NCBI GenBank assembly: GCA_002104985.1
Contig: MCGO01000148.1
Span: 1-64,000 of the forward strand
From: Rhizoclosmatium globosum
Lineage: Eukaryota > Chytridiomycota > Chytridiomycetes > Chytridiales > Chytriomycetaceae
Direction: 5' to 3'
DNA: 64,000 bases
Positions within the stretch are counted from its first letter, which is position 1; each line of letters begins with the position of its first letter. The notes under the pieces were generated by a model. That model worked only from the letters and a program-made list of their open reading frames with translations, was not told the DNA's origin and made no database searches. Made by a program: the position numbers and the translations under genes. Below are positions 34,701-45,445 of the stretch, piece after piece.

Positions 34701-36063
34701 GTTTGGATAATTGGCAATGTACGGCCTGTACTTGAAGAGAGTGGCTCAGCCACTCTGTTCCATCATTGTCCCAAAAGACATTACACCACCAACTCACTCA
34801 CACTTTCTGGCTTCAACAACACCAAAGCACATGTTGCAAAACTGGCAGGCGTCTTCATTGATGTTTCCCCATGTAAGTGGTAAAAAATGGTTTCAGCCAA
34901 AAGCAGCTTAGGCACAGTCGATTCTATCCAGAATCCAAATCCAAATGACTGATTTTGTAGAGACTGATTTGTTTCTGTTGACTAGAGAAAAACGTTTGGA
35001 TAATTGGCAATGTACGGCCTGTACTTGAAGAGAGTGGCTCAGCCACTCTGTTCCATCATTGTCCCAAAAGACATTACACCACCAACTCACTCACACTTTC
35101 TGGCTTCAACAACACCAAAGCACATGTTGCAAAACTGGCAGGCGTCTTCATTGATGTTTCCCCATGTTACGTGGTAAAAAATGGTTTCAGCCAAAAGCAG
35201 CTTAGGCACAGTCAATTCTATCCAGAATCCAAATCCAAATGACTGATTTTGTAGAGACTGATTTGTTTCTGTTGACTAGAGAAAAACGTTGGATAATTGG
35301 CAATGTACGGCCTGTACTTGAAGAGAGTGGCTCAGCCACTCTGTTCCATCATTGTCCCAAAAGACATTACACCACCAACTCACTCACACTTTCTGGCTTC
35401 AACAACACCAAAGCACATGTTGCAAAACTGGCAGGCGTCTTCATTGATGTTTCCCCATGTAACGTGGTAAAAAATGGTTTCAGCCAAAAGCAGCTTAGGC
35501 ACAGTCAATTCTATCCAGAATCCAATCCAAATGACTGATTTTGTAGAGACTGATTTGTTTCTGTTGACTAGAGAAAAACGTTTGGATAATTGGCAATGTA
35601 CGGCCTGTACTTGAAGAGAGTGGCTCAGCCACTCTGTTCCATCATTGTCCCAAAAGACATTACACCACCAACTCACTCACACTTTCTGGCTTCAACAACA
35701 CCAAAGCACATGTTGCAAAAACTGGCAGGCGTCTTCATTGATGTTTCCCCATGTAATGTGGTAAAAATGGTTTCAGCCAAAAGCAGCTTAGGCACAGTCG
35801 ATTCTATCCAGAATCCAAATCCAAATGACTGATTTTGTAGAGACTGATTTGTTTCTGTTGACTAGAGAAAAACGTTTGGATAATTGGCAATGTACGGCCT
35901 GTACTTGAAGAGAGTGGCTCAGCCACTCTGTTCCATCATTGTCCCAAAAGACATTACACCACCAACTCACTCACACTTTCTGGCTTCAACAACACCAAAG
36001 CACATGTTGCAAAACTGGCAGGCGTCTTCATTGATGTTTCCCCATGTTATGTGGTAAAAAATG
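25798..36063 (+). repeat. 294-bp satellite, array B (about 35 copies)
   Basis: Same unit and orientation as array A. The landmark GTACGGCCTGTACTT recurs about 35 times from about 26047 to 35892. Unit length is about 293-294 bp at both ends but drops to 276-292 bp between about 27.1 and 33 kb because of scattered one-base deletions (for example GATTTGTAG for GATTTTGTAG, TCCAATCC for TCCAAATCC). A secondary variant, CATGTTACGTGG for CATGTAACGTGG, is common in the middle of the array and mixed elsewhere. The array starts within a unit at the retroelement border and stops at 36063. True copy number may differ if the assembly collapsed or expanded the array. Confidence 0.95.
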
Positions 36064-36318
36064 TGGATAATTAATAATGAGGTTTGTCCTTTCCTAAATT
36101 TTTAGGATAAGGAACAAAAACGGGGAAGAATGAGCTATACTTTATTTCAGACAAAAAGTGATTGTCAAAGGATTTTTGCAAGAGAACTGTCCGTAACTTG
36201 TAAGCTTGTCTATCTGGAGTAATATTGACATTTGTTGTACAATCAAAGTGTTGTACTTCCAAGATAAAATGATTGCAAAAATAAACTCAGCCATAATCAG
36301 ATATTCATTGAAGAAAAG

Positions 36319-36877
36319 ATGACATCAACAAGCAACAACTGGTGGATGCATACCCAGCGCCCAAGTCCAGTCCTGAGCGATGGACGCACGACAAAGTAGC
36401 TGAGCTTATCCGATCTGAAGCCGTTTCCGGAAAGGACTACTTAGTTGTGGATGTTCGGCGAACAGACTTTGGCGGAGGCAAGCACCATCCCCTTCAAACA
36501 CACACTCTCATTCACACCACAAACAATCACAAACTAACACACTCTTTCCTGAGCCAGGCACCGTCAAAGGCGCAATCAACGTGCACGCGCAGACCTTCTT
36601 TGATCAGCTTCCGGACTTTGTCGCCAAGTACAAGGACGTGCCGCGTGTCTTCTTCTTTTGCAACTCGTCGTCGCAGTCGCAAACAAAGATTGGACGAGGC
36701 CCGCGCTGTGCAATGTGGTACCAGGACGCCCTGGACGAGAAGCGAATCACAACTTCGAAGGCCCTGATTCTGGCCGCTGGCATCAAGGGTTGGGTGCAGC
36801 AGTACAAGGACGATGCTGCTCTGGTCGATGGATTCGATGAGGACTTTTGGAAGGAAGGTGGAGCATCCGTGATCTGA
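36319..36877 (+). CDS. Rhodanese/arsenate-reductase-like (Cdc25 fold) protein
   Basis: A small rhodanese-fold protein related to yeast Ych1/Arr2 and fission-yeast Ibp1, which act as arsenate reductase or phosphatase. Motifs are YLVVDVRRTDFGGG, then GTVKGAINVHAQTFF, the catalytic Cys in VFFFCNSSSQ and RGPRCAMWYQ. The loop between Cys and RGPR has 11 residues, against five in the usual HCx5R. One intron of about 80 nt (36478-36557) has a GC donor (GCAAGC) and CAG acceptor. ATG 36319 needs a one-base frame correction before LVDAYPAPKSS, where TTG was probably read as TG; otherwise no in-frame ATG exists. The C-terminus (LAAGIKGWVQQYKDD) is the last rhodanese helix. The exact substrate is uncertain. 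Confidence 0.75.
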
Positions 36878-36934
36878 ATCATTAGTCAGATAAAAATGAA
36901 TAAATGAATAAATCGATAAAGTAGTCCAACAGAA

Positions 36935-38306
36935 ATGTCTTCAAATACGCCACAACCACAACCACCTTTTGGCAGCGCAACGGCCTCAACTGAATCCTCG
37001 GGCTCCGCAAAACAGGTTTCGTTGACGTGCACAGGCCACACTCGACCCGTGAACGACCTGTCCTTCTCGTCCTTTGTTGCAACGGGCGACTATTTCCTTC
37101 TTTCTGCCTGCAAGGGTTAGTCAACAGTCCCGTTAGAACACTTAATCTTACCTGTTATACCCATCAAGATTCGGTGCCTATCCTGCGAAAAGGGAGTACT
37201 GGAGACTGGGTCGGCAGCTTCAAAGGTTTGGCTATCTTTTGGAAGTTTTGGTGGAGAAGCAAAGCGATCTACTCACGCGGATACAATCGATCATAGGACA
37301 CAAGGGCGCTGTCTGGGGTACTCGAATCACTCCGAATGCTTCTCTCTCTGTCACTGGAAGTGCTGATTTCACTGCAAAGGTTTGTTGGAACACCTATCAC
37401 TCCTATACCCTGCTTAGCTGATATACTTAGGTGTGGGATAACGTTACTGGCCAACCAATAGTCTCCTTTGAACATCAACATATCGTAAAGACCGTCGATG
37501 TCTCTGGTGCGTCTACCAACACCTTTCTTCCCCCCAGCAAACAACTCCACTTACACTTTTTCCATCAACAGACGACGGCAGATACGTACTCACAGGTGGA
37601 AACGAAAAGAAACTAAAACTCTTTGACCAACGCTCCCCAACATCCTCCACAACCCCCGTCCGTTCCCTCGAAGGCCTCAACAACGACGTAAAAACCTGTC
37701 TCCTCGATACAACCCACGGCCTCGTCTTCAACGGCGACGGCAAAGAAATGCGCGTCTGGGATCTGAGGAAGAGCGCGCAAGTCAGTTCACGGATTTTTGA
37801 ACAGGAGGTGTCGAATTTGAGGTTTTCGTGGGATCGAAAGTATATTATTGCTACTGCTGGGAGACGCGTGTTTTTCTATAATGCTATTACGTGAGTTCCT
37901 TGTTTGTTTGTTTTTTCTTGTTTTGGATGTGTGTGTGCTTTTGTTTTTTTAACACATTGATGCAAGCGCAAGTTTGGAGAAACAATTCGATGTCTCGGTC
38001 GATGCATCTTGCGCCGCGTTACATCCTTCAGAACTTAAATTTGTTGTGGGAGGGACAAAGGACTTATGGGTGCGCGAATACGATTTCCAAACAGGCTCAG
38101 AGCTTGAAGGTAATTTGGGTATCAACTTGTCTGAACTCGATTCACTCAACAACCTCTTGTCAGTCTACAAGGGTCATCACGGTCCAATTCATTGTACTAG
38201 TTTTAGTCCAGACGGTCAATTATATGCCACAGGGAGTGAAGATGGGACTATTCGATTGTGGCAGACTTTTCCTGGAACTACATACGGACTATGGCAAGCC
38301 GCGTGA
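36935..38306 (+). CDS. STRAP: STRAP / UNRIP-type WD40 protein
   Basis: Seven-bladed WD40 protein. In animals STRAP acts with the SMN complex and in translation and TGF-beta signalling; the role in this fungus is inferred only by family. ATG 36935 opens SLTCTGHTRPVNDLSFSS, then GSTGDWVGSFKGHKGAVWGTRI, ADFTAKVWD, HIVKTVDVS, DDGRYVLTGGNEKKLKLFD, GKEMRVWDL and the C-terminal VYKGHHGPIHCTSFSPDGQLYATGSEDGTIRLWQT ending GTTYGLWQAA, very close to the STRAP C-terminus. Introns are clear at 37116-37170, about 37227-37296, 37381-37430, 37508-37571, about 37892-37968 and 38110-38164, the last of which would otherwise add 18 residues. The gene is complete, with no frame change. Confidence 0.9.
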
Positions 38307-38550
38307 TGTTGATAAAAATCGTGATATCTCATCTCAGAGCCACGTTGTTGGACAATATGGTGAAATAAATCTATACTTGTGCTCTCAAATCCCACTCTAG
38401 CTCCCACTTTTCAAAAGCATGAGACGAGATTTATTTGGCGTCAATAAGTAACAATAAGCACAAAGTAGTAGTAGTAAATATCCAAATGAAAAAAAAAGAA
38501 ATGAGATGAAAGAACGGAACAGTCCCCCGGGGAAAAAACAATAAGATAAC

Positions 38551-41500
38551 CTACAACTCGCCCTTCAAAACTCCGTCAATGCAATTATGAATGAACTCCT
38601 TCCTTGAGCTCAAATCCACGGCAAACACCCTTGTCAATTCCTCTCTGACACTCTTTCTAGTGACAGTCATGAGATCAGCGTTGGACAAAATCTGTCGAAT
38701 TTGTGCCAGAATCTGTTCATCGCTTGGCTGGCTACGTGATGTGGATGCAGACATAACACTACCAGCATAGACTACTGGTTGTCCGTAATTGCTTCCTCCA
38801 TACACCGATCCAGGACGAACGGGAACCGCTGCCATTACTGGAGCTCCATAAGCTGATCCACCGTAAACAGATCCAGCCATTTGAGGAATGGCTCCGTAAG
38901 GCATTACACCATAGGCAGACCCATTGGGAGCGATCGCACCATAAACAGATCCTCCACCTACAACAGGGGCACCATATGCTGACGCAACAGGAGCTCCATA
39001 GGCTGACGGAGCTGGAGCACCATAAGCAGATCCAGCATAAAATGCTGGAACTTGGTATCCACCGGCGATAGAGGGGTAGCAGAGCGAGGTGGTGGGTTGG
39101 CTTCAATTTGCTTTTGACGAGCCTCTTCGTAATCAGTCCATTTTTCAAGAGGAATCTCAGCAGGATTGAACTGTAGAAACATAGGATCAGTATTATGAAT
39201 TGGTAGTAAAGAGGTGCGGGGACTTACTGGTTCAGAATCAGCATCAACTTCTTTGGTTTGTCCATCTTCAATAACGACACGAGTGTTACCCCATGAGAAG
39301 TCATCAAAGTGCCAGAAAGCGTATAGCGGAATATATAGACCAGAGAACGGAATACACAGAAGATACTGCGATCGAAAATTAAAACATGTCCCTCAAAAGT
39401 AAGAATCAAGACACTCACCACAACCATCCAACCAATGTGCTGCCACTCCCGCTTCAGCATGAAAATGATGACCTGGAAACCATAAATAGCGGCAATCATC
39501 AAAATAGAGATGAGCGGGAACGAGAACTGGTCAGGACCCAAAGCAGTTGCGGCATACACCAAGTAAACAATATAAGCCAGCGTGGCTGGTTGAACAACGG
39601 TAGCAAACAAGTCAATAAATACAACGAATCTCATATCAAAACAGCAGACTCCACACAAATTGTTGAGGGTGAGGAGTTCCATGAGGTTGTGCACAGTCGA
39701 GTTGATCCAACGACGTCTTTGAGATAAGAGGACAGCAAATTTGGCAGGACCCACGGTTTTACATTTTGCGTCGGGGATAAATGTTGTTCTCATGTGTGGG
39801 AAGTATTTCATCAAGAGTGTCGTGAGGTATCGATCTTCTCCCAAGTACAACAAGTTCTTGAGGTGCAATGTGTCGACTTGGTTTTCAGAATAATCCTGAA
39901 TGATACCAGGAGCAATGAGGAGAGGGATGTTCTTGACGGGAGTTCGGATACGATAAATGGAGAAACATCCAGGCAAACAAGTGACACTTCCAAACAAAGA
40001 TTCGAAAGCTTTAGCCAAGTTGTGGGAGATGTAGTATTCGTAAACCTACTCCAGTCGTCAGCAAACAAATACAGCGTTAAAAGAAAATGCAACAAACCTG
40101 CATAGCGGAAACCCAAGATTCACGCTCATTCGCCAACTTAGTCTCACCACAAAGTCCAATAATCTTAGCGTCTCGAACCATCTGTGCAATCAATCGATTC
40201 AGAGAATCCTTGTACGGTTCAGTATCGGCGTCGACAGAGAAGATGAATTCGTAGAAAGATGGATCGACACCAATAATGTTCTTCATGTGGTGGTATAACT
40301 CAAGTTCAAGAGGGTTCATGGGTTGGTTAAAGTGGACACGAGAGAGAAAGCGCATCAAAATCAACTGAGAGTCTCGCTTTCCACTAATAATACCGTGAGT
40401 TCAACAATCTTTTTTCCAAACGAATCCAGACATACCGGTTTCCTGGTCTCTGTCTCTCACTTGGGCGTCCAACCTTGACAACAACAACATATGGAACAAC
40501 ACGTCCATTCATTTCGTAAAGACCAGAGTAGATCTTTCCCACGTTGTGCTGCTTACTGCCTTCACCCAATGACTCGAACGATTTGGACTCTGGGTCCAAA
40601 GATGGGTCCACACCCAAAATGTCCAGCACAATACGGGGAGTGGGTCGATCGTTTCCAGAACCGATAATCATACCGTCGGCAATAATGAAAAGAAGCTTGT
40701 GCTTGTCCTCGTATTCCATGGATGCCAAAGATTCGATTGTCTTGGCAAGGGAGCTTTCACCCTGGTAAACATGTTTAACACACAAAACCGCAAGAGAAGA
40801 AAACAAACCTCAGTGTAACAGGGAACCAAACAAATAACAAACTTATCATGATCCTCAGGAGTTCTCTTTCCTCCAAACTGCAAGGCAGCCAAGAACTTGA
40901 CACCAATCACAATCACAAGAATGGCAGAAGCAGCCAGCAAGATGTAGTTAGGAACTTGACAACGCAAGTCATTACGATGGTCAATGTTACCGATCCAGAA
41001 CAATCCGTCCATACAAGCCAACACGTCCTTGTGTGTCTGTGGATCCTGCTTTCTCAAATACTCCCAGTCGGAGGTTGAGTCAGCTCCATTCGCACTGTAC
41101 TTGTCAAACAGGTCTTGGATGTACGTTGTTTGTGGGAAAAAGTTTTTGTTCTTGTAGGCGTCAGAGTAAAAGGCGGATACGTCGTACACTCGGTCGTACA
41201 TTGTGATGACCTTGAAGTTGGCTTTGAGGAGGTTCAAAATCGTTCCAGTGTCCCAGACAACAGTTCCTTTAAGGTAGTCGTCCATGGCGGGGAGGTGATC
41301 GGTGAAAGGAGTTTGTCGCCCATGTTGGTACCACTTTCCGGTACGGATATCACCGTTCTGGTTGGGGAAGTAGATGAATCCAGCAGGCTGCTTGTACGCA
41401 GGACAATAAGTTCCCCAGAACTGAGACTTGTCAAACATTTGCGAAATATCTTGACCAAACACTCCGTTCTCCCAGTACCCTTGGTTGGCATTTCCTCCAT

Positions 41501-44500
41501 TTCTCAAATGCGAGTTGTACTCGTCACCTGCAGAATAATAGTGACCGTACATATATACCATTGGGTTTCCATTCAATTGGTTCTTGGCACTGATCTGTCC
41601 AGCGGACAAGACCTTCTGAGTAGGACAGACAATCAATCCAATACCAATGATGAAGAAGAGGATCAACGCGTTCAAGAACGCAATGATGATACACAATGCA
41701 ACCTTTTCTCTCCAAGCCATTCTACGATCCGCAGACTTCATCCCAGCGCAAGACAAGAAAATGGATGGAATCCACCAGGTAAGTCCCCATGTGAAGCAGA
41801 CCCAAACTTTTCGACCAGCCTTGACTTTCTTTCCCGTAGACAATTCACTCTTCTTCTTGCTCAAGAGTTGGTTCTGCAACAGACGACCCTGCTCAGCAGC
41901 ATCGGTTGCATCCATCTTCTTGAGAGGAATCCCTCCGAGACCTCCAAATTCACTCTCGTAGTGAGACTCAACGTCTTCTCCGATACCGCCAATGCCGTAC
42001 TCTGTCTCAGCTCCGTATTCACTCTCAGCACCTCCCATAGCAGCGTGTCTTTCAGCTTCCTCGATTTCGGCGAGAGAGGCTTCAAGGGACCACCAAACTT
42101 GCTCAGACAAGAAAATCTTGGTGGTACCGACTTTGGCGAGGTCGTCAGTGTGTCCATAGCCGCGACACACAGCTTCACACTGGTTCTTGGGGCCACCTTG
42201 GATGGCAGTGTAATCGCCAACCTGAGAAAGGATGACTTGATGGTATCTGGCGAGGAAATCGGCATGCTTATGTGCAGCTGAGTAGAGCAGTGATGTCGCT
42301 TTGCAAAGGGTTGGCAAGCAGAAGGCATTCAACTGGCGTTGAACCACTTGTGCATCAAATCTGTTTGAGTTGGGGTCATCCGACAGCTTGACGTGCAAAA
42401 TAAACCAAGGTTGGGTCTCTGCAAGAGTCTCAAGCACACCTTCCAGCGATGTTCGGAACTATGATGAAAAGGAGTTAAAAAACAATTCCCAAGAATAGAA
42501 TATAAACCTTCTGTCCAACAGTAGAATCCACACCAACAACTTCTCTCTTACCACCCTCCTTTCCACCTCTCTTCAAGCTTGGGAATCGACTCTTTTCCAT
42601 AGCAGCAACAACAGTTCCAGCATCACCCGCGTGCGTCAAAGTAGCCACCATCCTGTCAGAAAAAAGACCCCGCAAAAAGGCCGAAGAAGTACCCGGTTGC
42701 TCCGTGGTTCCACGAATCAACGAAACAAAGTCACTCTGCAAGACATCAGAATTCGCTTCCACAAACAGCTTCGCGTCATATTGCAATGTCGCAACTTCCT
42801 TGGATCCCTCGGCATAGTGAGTAACAGTGAAAGCGTGCTTCGTCTTTTTATCGCCATTTGGAAGAAGGTCAATGTACTTTTGGTATGGAGCAGATCCAGC
42901 CTTTGCCTCAGCTTCTCGAAGCCTTTCCATTAATTTCGAACCTTTTGTGCCGACAGCGCATTCAAGGTCGATGTGAGGAAGGAGTCCAAGGTCTCCATCA
43001 AAGGCTTCAACAAAGAGCTTTCTGTCAACAGGAAGAATAGCCTCTTCACGGAATCCTTCGGCGCGAAGAACGTCGCGAGGAAGAGTAATGACTTGGTCCA
43101 TCATAAACTGCTCGAGCTTTGCATTGGCATAGTTGACAAGAAGGCGGGAGAACCCATGTCCAGCCGGTTCTCCTCCTGGAAGAAGGACGTGAGGAGATAA
43201 AACAGTTCCAGGCAAGTCAACGAGAGCGATAAAGTTTGCCCATTGTGATTCCTCAGTTTCACAGAGAGCATTGTTGATTTGTTCAATGAGGTAACTGTAG
43301 ACGATTGAGTAGAGTGCACGAGCTAAAGCGTCACGCTGCTCAGCGGCAGCCTTCGCATCAAGGAACACTGAGATTTTGTCTTTACGAATCAATTGAGTTT
43401 TGTAAGTGAGGATGGATTCGAGGGTTGATGGATGAACTCCAAGGAGGTCAGCCACCAAAGAAAGTTGATGAGTGTTTTTGATTGAAGCCGGCTCGTCTTT
43501 CTTTTCACCATCACTATCAACGAATGCAATGTTTCCGAGATGAAGGATGGCAGACAAGAGTTGGAAGAGTTGAGTTTGGTGCCGTGGCCCGATTCCAACA
43601 CTCTTTAATGCTTCACGAAGGGTTTCGAGAGTAAGATCGTCTGTAGAAACACGGCGAATCGAAGATGTGTTCAAGTAATGATAATGTGCCGAACTACAAA
43701 TATTTGGTTAGTTATTTCCCATGGAATTGCTCGCTACATTTTACAAACACGCATGTTGCTTCGCAAAAGATCGTTCGCTGTGCTCACAGAACTAATACTC
43801 GGCATAACGGCAACGAGCTCCGCTCGTAGCCTCGCTACGCAATTTGCTCCGCAAAAGATCATTCGCTGCACTCACATTTCCAGTCACACATTTGCTCCGC
43901 AAAAGGTCGTTGGCTGCGCTCACACAACAATTAAATTTCGCCATGACGGCAACGAGCTCCGCTCGTAGCCTCGCTACGCAGTTTGCTCCGCAAAAGGTAG
44001 TTCGCTCCGCTCACATTTCTTTGCTCACAACCGCTTCGCTCACAACCACTTCGCTCATGACCACTTTGCTCATAACCGCTTCGCACACACACTCAACTCT
44101 CCAAGCTGCCATTGAGTCTTCTCATCAGCCGATGCACCTTCGAGCAACAAGTAAAAAACATGAAAGTTGCAACCAGCATCGACCGAGGCACCAGAGACAC
44201 GAGACTTGTCGAGACCAAGATCAATAACCTTGACACCACAAATCTTTGACTTTTTGTGAGAGAATTGGAATTCGTAGTAGGTTCCTGAACAGGAAGCGTT
44301 TGAGTTTGTGGGAGTGGCAGCACGAGTAAAAGCGGCGAGGATGGTGTCGAGTTTGAGGATTGCAGAAACGAGCTTTGACTTTTTGCGTTTTGTCATTGGA
44401 GTTGAAGGGGAAGGTTTGAGGGTGGATATTTCGCAGAGATGGCGGGTGAGTAATCTTCTTGTTTCCGTCTTTCCAGAGTTTGATTCACCGCTGTTTTGTG

Positions 44501-45045
44501 TAGACTGTTAGGAATCCAAGGTAACAAGGAATAGAAGGAATGCAAGGGTTGATGAAAAGGCAAGGCAAGGCAAGGCAAGGGGGGGTGTCATTTAAACAGT
44601 GATATGGCACGTACAGCAGGACAATCGCCTGGTCCTCGGCACTCTTTCGCACGTGTTCCCAGGCGGCGGCAGACACGTCGAGTGCCGAGTGGGAAGGCAG
44701 GGCGGCCGGGCGTTGGAGCAGCGGCGTTGTCTTTGCCCAGAGCGCGTGCGACTTTGCGGCGGCGTCGTTCAAGGACAAGGCCTTTGTCTTGGTTTGCTGC
44801 TTTGGCGCGACGAGAAGCCGCGATCCAACTACGAGCGCCTCGGCCTTGGTTGAAGTTGAACAGTCTTTTGTGCGTTGGACAAGGGCCTCAAGCGAGTGTG
44901 TTCCGTGGATGCCACTGCCACTGCCACTGCCACTCGCACTGGGGCCGAGCGTGCTCTCTAGCGCCGCACTCGACGAGAACGGATTCACTCTCTGCGCCTG
45001 AACCGGCATTGGTGGTGTTGTTGGCATTGGTGGTGGTGCGGCCAT
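38551..45045 (-). CDS. Class V chitin synthase with myosin motor domain
   Basis: Membrane enzyme that polymerises GlcNAc from UDP-GlcNAc into chitin at sites of growth. Order: Pro-rich start (ATG 45045), myosin head (P-loop GESNSGKTE near 44495, [40 protein letters not shown]), cytochrome-b5-like region with membrane helices, then the GT2 core with [52 protein letters not shown] and QRRRW (39707-39721), more helices, a Gly/Tyr/Ala-rich linker and a C-terminal DEK_C domain. Introns include 43694-44097 (404 nt, repeat-filled) and short ones near 44500-44610, 42461-42508, 40760-40806, 40385-40437, 40027-40099, 39366-39417 and 39175-39228. One frame change lies in the linker near 39070. The family is restricted to fungi and relatives. 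Confidence 0.92.
43694..44097 (-). repeat. Repeat-filled intron of the chitin synthase gene
   Basis: This intron (404 nt) is much longer than its neighbours. It contains a duplicated block around CAACGAGCTCCGCTCGTAG (43811 and 43950), with small palindromes (GAGCTCCGCTC, TAGCCTCGCTA). Several copies of GCTCCGCAAAAG are followed by TTCGCT..GCTCAC, and there are about four tandem 15-bp copies of CTTCGCTCACAACCG-type sequence (44031-44098). A related AGCGAAGCGAAC motif occurs in the NIC96 intron at 5729-5745 and 5775-5785. Confidence 0.8.
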
Positions 45046-45445
45046 CAATCCGTTTTGTGTCTTGGACGAGAAAGAAAGAAGCAACAGAAATGAACGAAAA
45101 AGGGGCTCCGCTTTGCTCCTTCGAGAACAAAAGAACCTAATTACAAACCTGAGTTCAATTAATAAGTACATCCCGTCTTCGAGTGTGTCTACATTAATAT
45201 GCATTCACTACTCTCTTTGAACTGGTCTGTCACATTAGAATCCACTCAATATAGGGAATCAAACCCTGTCAGAATGGGTTCGATTTCTTCTTGTTCTGCC
45301 GCTCTGAATATGTAATGGAGGAAGACTAGACCAAGAAGAAGGAAAATGCACAATAACATAATCGATAAACAATGTTTTGCACGCGATCCTGTCCTTTCTT
45401 TTTCTGGAACAGTGACAGCCAATCCAATTGATCACTTGTCCAAAA
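45046..45445. promoter_or_regulatory. Divergent promoter region, chitin synthase / phosphatase
   Basis: This 400-bp gap separates two divergent ATGs. It is AT-rich near the middle (45140-45370). No named regulator site was recognised. Short reading frames in it overlap on both strands and have no family match. Confidence 0.3.

Noticed and set aside
16862..35970. Dozens of 60-102 residue open frames of nearly identical sequence on both strands
   Set aside because: They are the satellite unit translated repeatedly. They end or fuse according to one-base differences, and no frame runs through the array.
25798..36063. CRISPR-like regular repetition
   Set aside because: The whole 294-bp unit repeats without unique spacers, and the genome is eukaryotic.
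45241..45300. tRNA-like T-arm (GGGAATCAAACCC)
   Set aside because: The loop lacks the conserved TTC, and no acceptor or anticodon stem could be formed around it.
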